Shown here: one piece after another, positions 62,732 through 64,000 of the stretch
How the letters are laid out: every line of letters begins with the position of its first letter
Numbering within the stretch: the stretch's first letter is position 1
Assembly (NCBI RefSeq): GCF_026341855.1
Contig: NZ_JAPENW010000001.1
Coordinates: 6,935,001-6,999,000 of the forward strand
Source: Streptomyces sp. NBC_00568
GTDB lineage: Bacteria > Actinomycetota > Actinomycetes > Streptomycetales > Streptomycetaceae
DNA: 64,000 bases
Direction of reading: 5' to 3'
The notes under the pieces: generated by a model
Databases searched by the model: none
The model's input: the letters and a program-made list of their open reading frames with translations, nothing else
Told to the model about the DNA's origin: nothing
Program-made: the position numbers and the translations under genes

Positions 62732-62995
62732 TCAGCGGCGCACCCTCGACCGGTCCAGTGCCGCGACGCCCAGGGCGGCGAGGCCGATCTGGATGAGCCA
62801 CTCGATCCAGTCGACGCCCTTGGTGTCCGCGACGCCGAACGCGGCGGCGACCCCCGACCCGATGAACGCGGCCACGATGCCGACCGCGATCGTCCACAGG
62901 ATGCCGATGCGCTGGCGGCCCGGCACCGCGAGCCGGCCCAGCACACCGATGATGATGCCGATGAGGATGGCACTGATGATGCCCGAGATCTCCAT
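62732..62995 (-). CDS. GlsB/YeaQ/YmgE-family small membrane protein
   Basis: An 87-residue protein of three hydrophobic segments with Gly pairs (ISAILIGIIIGVLGRL, GILWTIAVGIVAAFIGSG). This transglycosylase-associated stress family has an unknown molecular role. AGAGGGGCGGAG precedes the ATG. Confidence 0.9.
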   Translation of the reverse strand: MEISGIISAILIGIIIGVLGRLAVPGRQRIGILWTIAVGIVAAFIGSGVAAAFGVADTKGVDWIEWLIQIGLAALGVAALDRSRVRR

Positions 62996-63080
62996 CTCCG
63001 CCCCTCTTGGTCGGTCCCCCGCTGCTATGTATCTGCCCCCTCCGGGCGGAGCCAGTCCGCTCCCGCGCGGCCACTCGTGA

Positions 63081-63407
63081 CGGGCTTCTCCGCTCTCCCA
63101 GGCGGTGACCATCCCCTCGGGCTGCTCGGTGACCCTGAGCTTCCACCTGCACGTGGACACGGCCGAGACGACCACGAGCACGGCCTACGACACCCTCAAG
63201 GCCCAGGTCGTCAGCAGCGGCGGCACCGTGCTCTCGACCCTGGCCACGTACTCGAACCTGAACGCCGCGTCCGGGTACACACAGCGCACGTTCAGCCTCG
63301 GCACCACCTACGCCGGGCAGACGGTCACGATCAAGTTCACCGGCGTCGAGGGGTCCACCCTCCAGACGTCCTTCGTCGTCGACGACACCGCGCTCAACGT
63401 GAGCTGA
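63081..63407 (+). pseudogene. 3' remnant of a secreted peptidase gene
   Basis: From 63081 to TGA 63407 the frame encodes the C-terminal beta-sandwich found at the end of Streptomyces secreted peptidases (AVTIPSGCSVTLSFHLHVDT, TYSNLNAASGYTQR, TSFVVDDTALNVS). An in-frame TGA (63078-63080) lies just upstream, and no catalytic domain or signal peptide is present. A GTG at 63105 could start a 100-residue cytosolic protein but has no convincing ribosome site. Most likely a decayed or truncated gene. Confidence 0.75.
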
Positions 63408-63459
63408 GCACGACCCGGACGAGGGGCGGGCCCGGACGGGCCCGCCCCCCGTGCCGTTC

Positions 63460-64000
63460 CTACCGGGACCGGACCGTCCGTTCCGGCGTGTTCCACCCGG
63501 AGATCCGCACCCTGGGCGCGGCCCCGTGCAGATCGGCCGTCCGGTAGGTCGCCGTCAGCGTCACCGACTCGCCCGGCCACAGGCTCACCTGGTTGTCGGA
63601 CCACCGCACCGGCAGCACCGGCCGGCCCTCGGCGTCGACGAGATGCGCGTCGGTCAGCAGCGCGGGCGTCCGCCCGGTCCCGTCGTTCCGCAGGGTGACC
63701 TTCGTCGTGGACGTCCCGCCGGGACCGGAGGATGTCGACACCGAGGCCGAGACCGGCACCCGCGCCATGGAGCCGAGCCCCTTGAGGTCCGCGTAGCTCG
63801 TCGTCGGTGTGTAGTACCAGTCGGTGTTCGCCCAGTCGAGGGTGTCCGGCCGGGTCGACAGCCAGTAGACGTTCCGGCTGACCTCCTTGCCCCCGGCGTC
63901 GCTCAGGACCAGCCGTGCCAGATACGTCGTCGGGAGACCGCTCACCGAGGAAGGCACCGTGAGCGCGGTGCTGCGCGCCCCGTCGCCGCTCACGCCCACA
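63460..64000 (-). CDS. GH2 exo-beta-D-glucosaminidase, C-terminal part (cut by window end)
   Basis: The C-terminal 180 or so residues of a GH2 protein: SRNVYWLSTRPDTLDWANTD, WYYTPTTSYADLKGL and VTLRNDGTGRTPALL are typical of the Ig-like and Ig-fold end domains of Amycolatopsis/Streptomyces exo-chitosanases (CsxA). The catalytic domain lies beyond the window. It would release glucosamine from chitosan oligomers outside the cell. Confidence 0.85.
   Translation of the reverse strand, partial: VGVSGDGARSTALTVPSSVSGLPTTYLARLVLSDAGGKEVSRNVYWLSTRPDTLDWANTDWYYTPTTSYADLKGLGSMARVPVSASVSTSSGPGGTSTTKVTLRNDGTGRTPALLTDAHLVDAEGRPVLPVRWSDNQVSLWPGESVTLTATYRTADLHGAAPRVRISGWNTPERTVRSR

Overview
The window is high-GC DNA with nearly all-G/C third codon positions, and its gene content points to a Streptomyces chromosome. 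Markers are a wall-anchored chaplin, an NsdA/NsdB-type developmental regulator, a Tat-exported phospholipase C, many secreted hydrolases and a dense set of TetR, LysR and GntR regulators. Several blocks are accessory catabolic islands, as is common away from the core of a Streptomyces chromosome. I saw no tRNA, rRNA, CRISPR array or complete insertion sequence.

Layout. Positions 0.4-14.3 kb hold an NsdA/B-like regulator, a PAS-SpoIIE phosphatase, a TetR facing a phospholipase C, a Gfo/Idh/MocA oxidoreductase, an FMN glutamate-synthase-like protein, two secreted proteins, a chaplin and an acetyltransferase. Positions 14.4-25.5 kb hold the most unusual locus. A TetR gene is followed by a very long gene whose single product carries about ten membrane segments, GAF-like, PAS, GGDEF and EAL domains, and then a complete PLP-dependent alpha-oxoamine synthase. 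A methyltransferase overlaps its 3' end. Facing this operon is a DegT-family aminotransferase. The intergenic region contains a 53-bp element that recurs upstream of galE about 5 kb away, suggesting joint control of c-di-GMP signalling, an oxoamine-type product and sugar-nucleotide metabolism. A GH15 hydrolase lies between them.

Positions 25.8-31.9 kb hold an MBL-fold hydrolase, a secreted GH27 alpha-galactosidase with lectin modules, an EF-G paralogue and a small 2Fe-2S protein. Positions 32.1-51.4 kb form a large catabolic island. It includes a cupin, a carboxymuconolactone-decarboxylase-like protein, a sugar-type ABC importer, a LysR regulator, a VOC ring-cleavage dioxygenase, two aldehyde dehydrogenases, an FAH-family hydratase/isomerase, an alpha/beta hydrolase, an HbpS-like protein, a MetE-like protein without zinc ligands, a monooxygenase-like protein, L-2-hydroxyglutarate oxidase, an amidohydrolase, a ThDP enzyme and an Ldh2-type dehydrogenase. 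A motif GCAR-N7-TTGC precedes three of its transcription units. The substrate is not obvious.

Positions 53.4-59.5 kb form a second catabolic operon: GntR, PIG-L (GalB-like), RraA (GalC-like), PrpF (GalD-like), an extradiol dioxygenase and an aromatic-acid MFS transporter. A TTGT-TG-ACAA palindrome precedes both gntR and the transporter. The right end holds acetyltransferases, a nucleotide-sugar-epimerase-like protein, a small stress membrane protein, the 3' remnant of a secreted peptidase and the C-terminus of a GH2 exo-glucosaminidase that runs off the window. Several intergenic gaps carry short tandem repeats with different unit lengths (25, 31, 36 and 46 bp).
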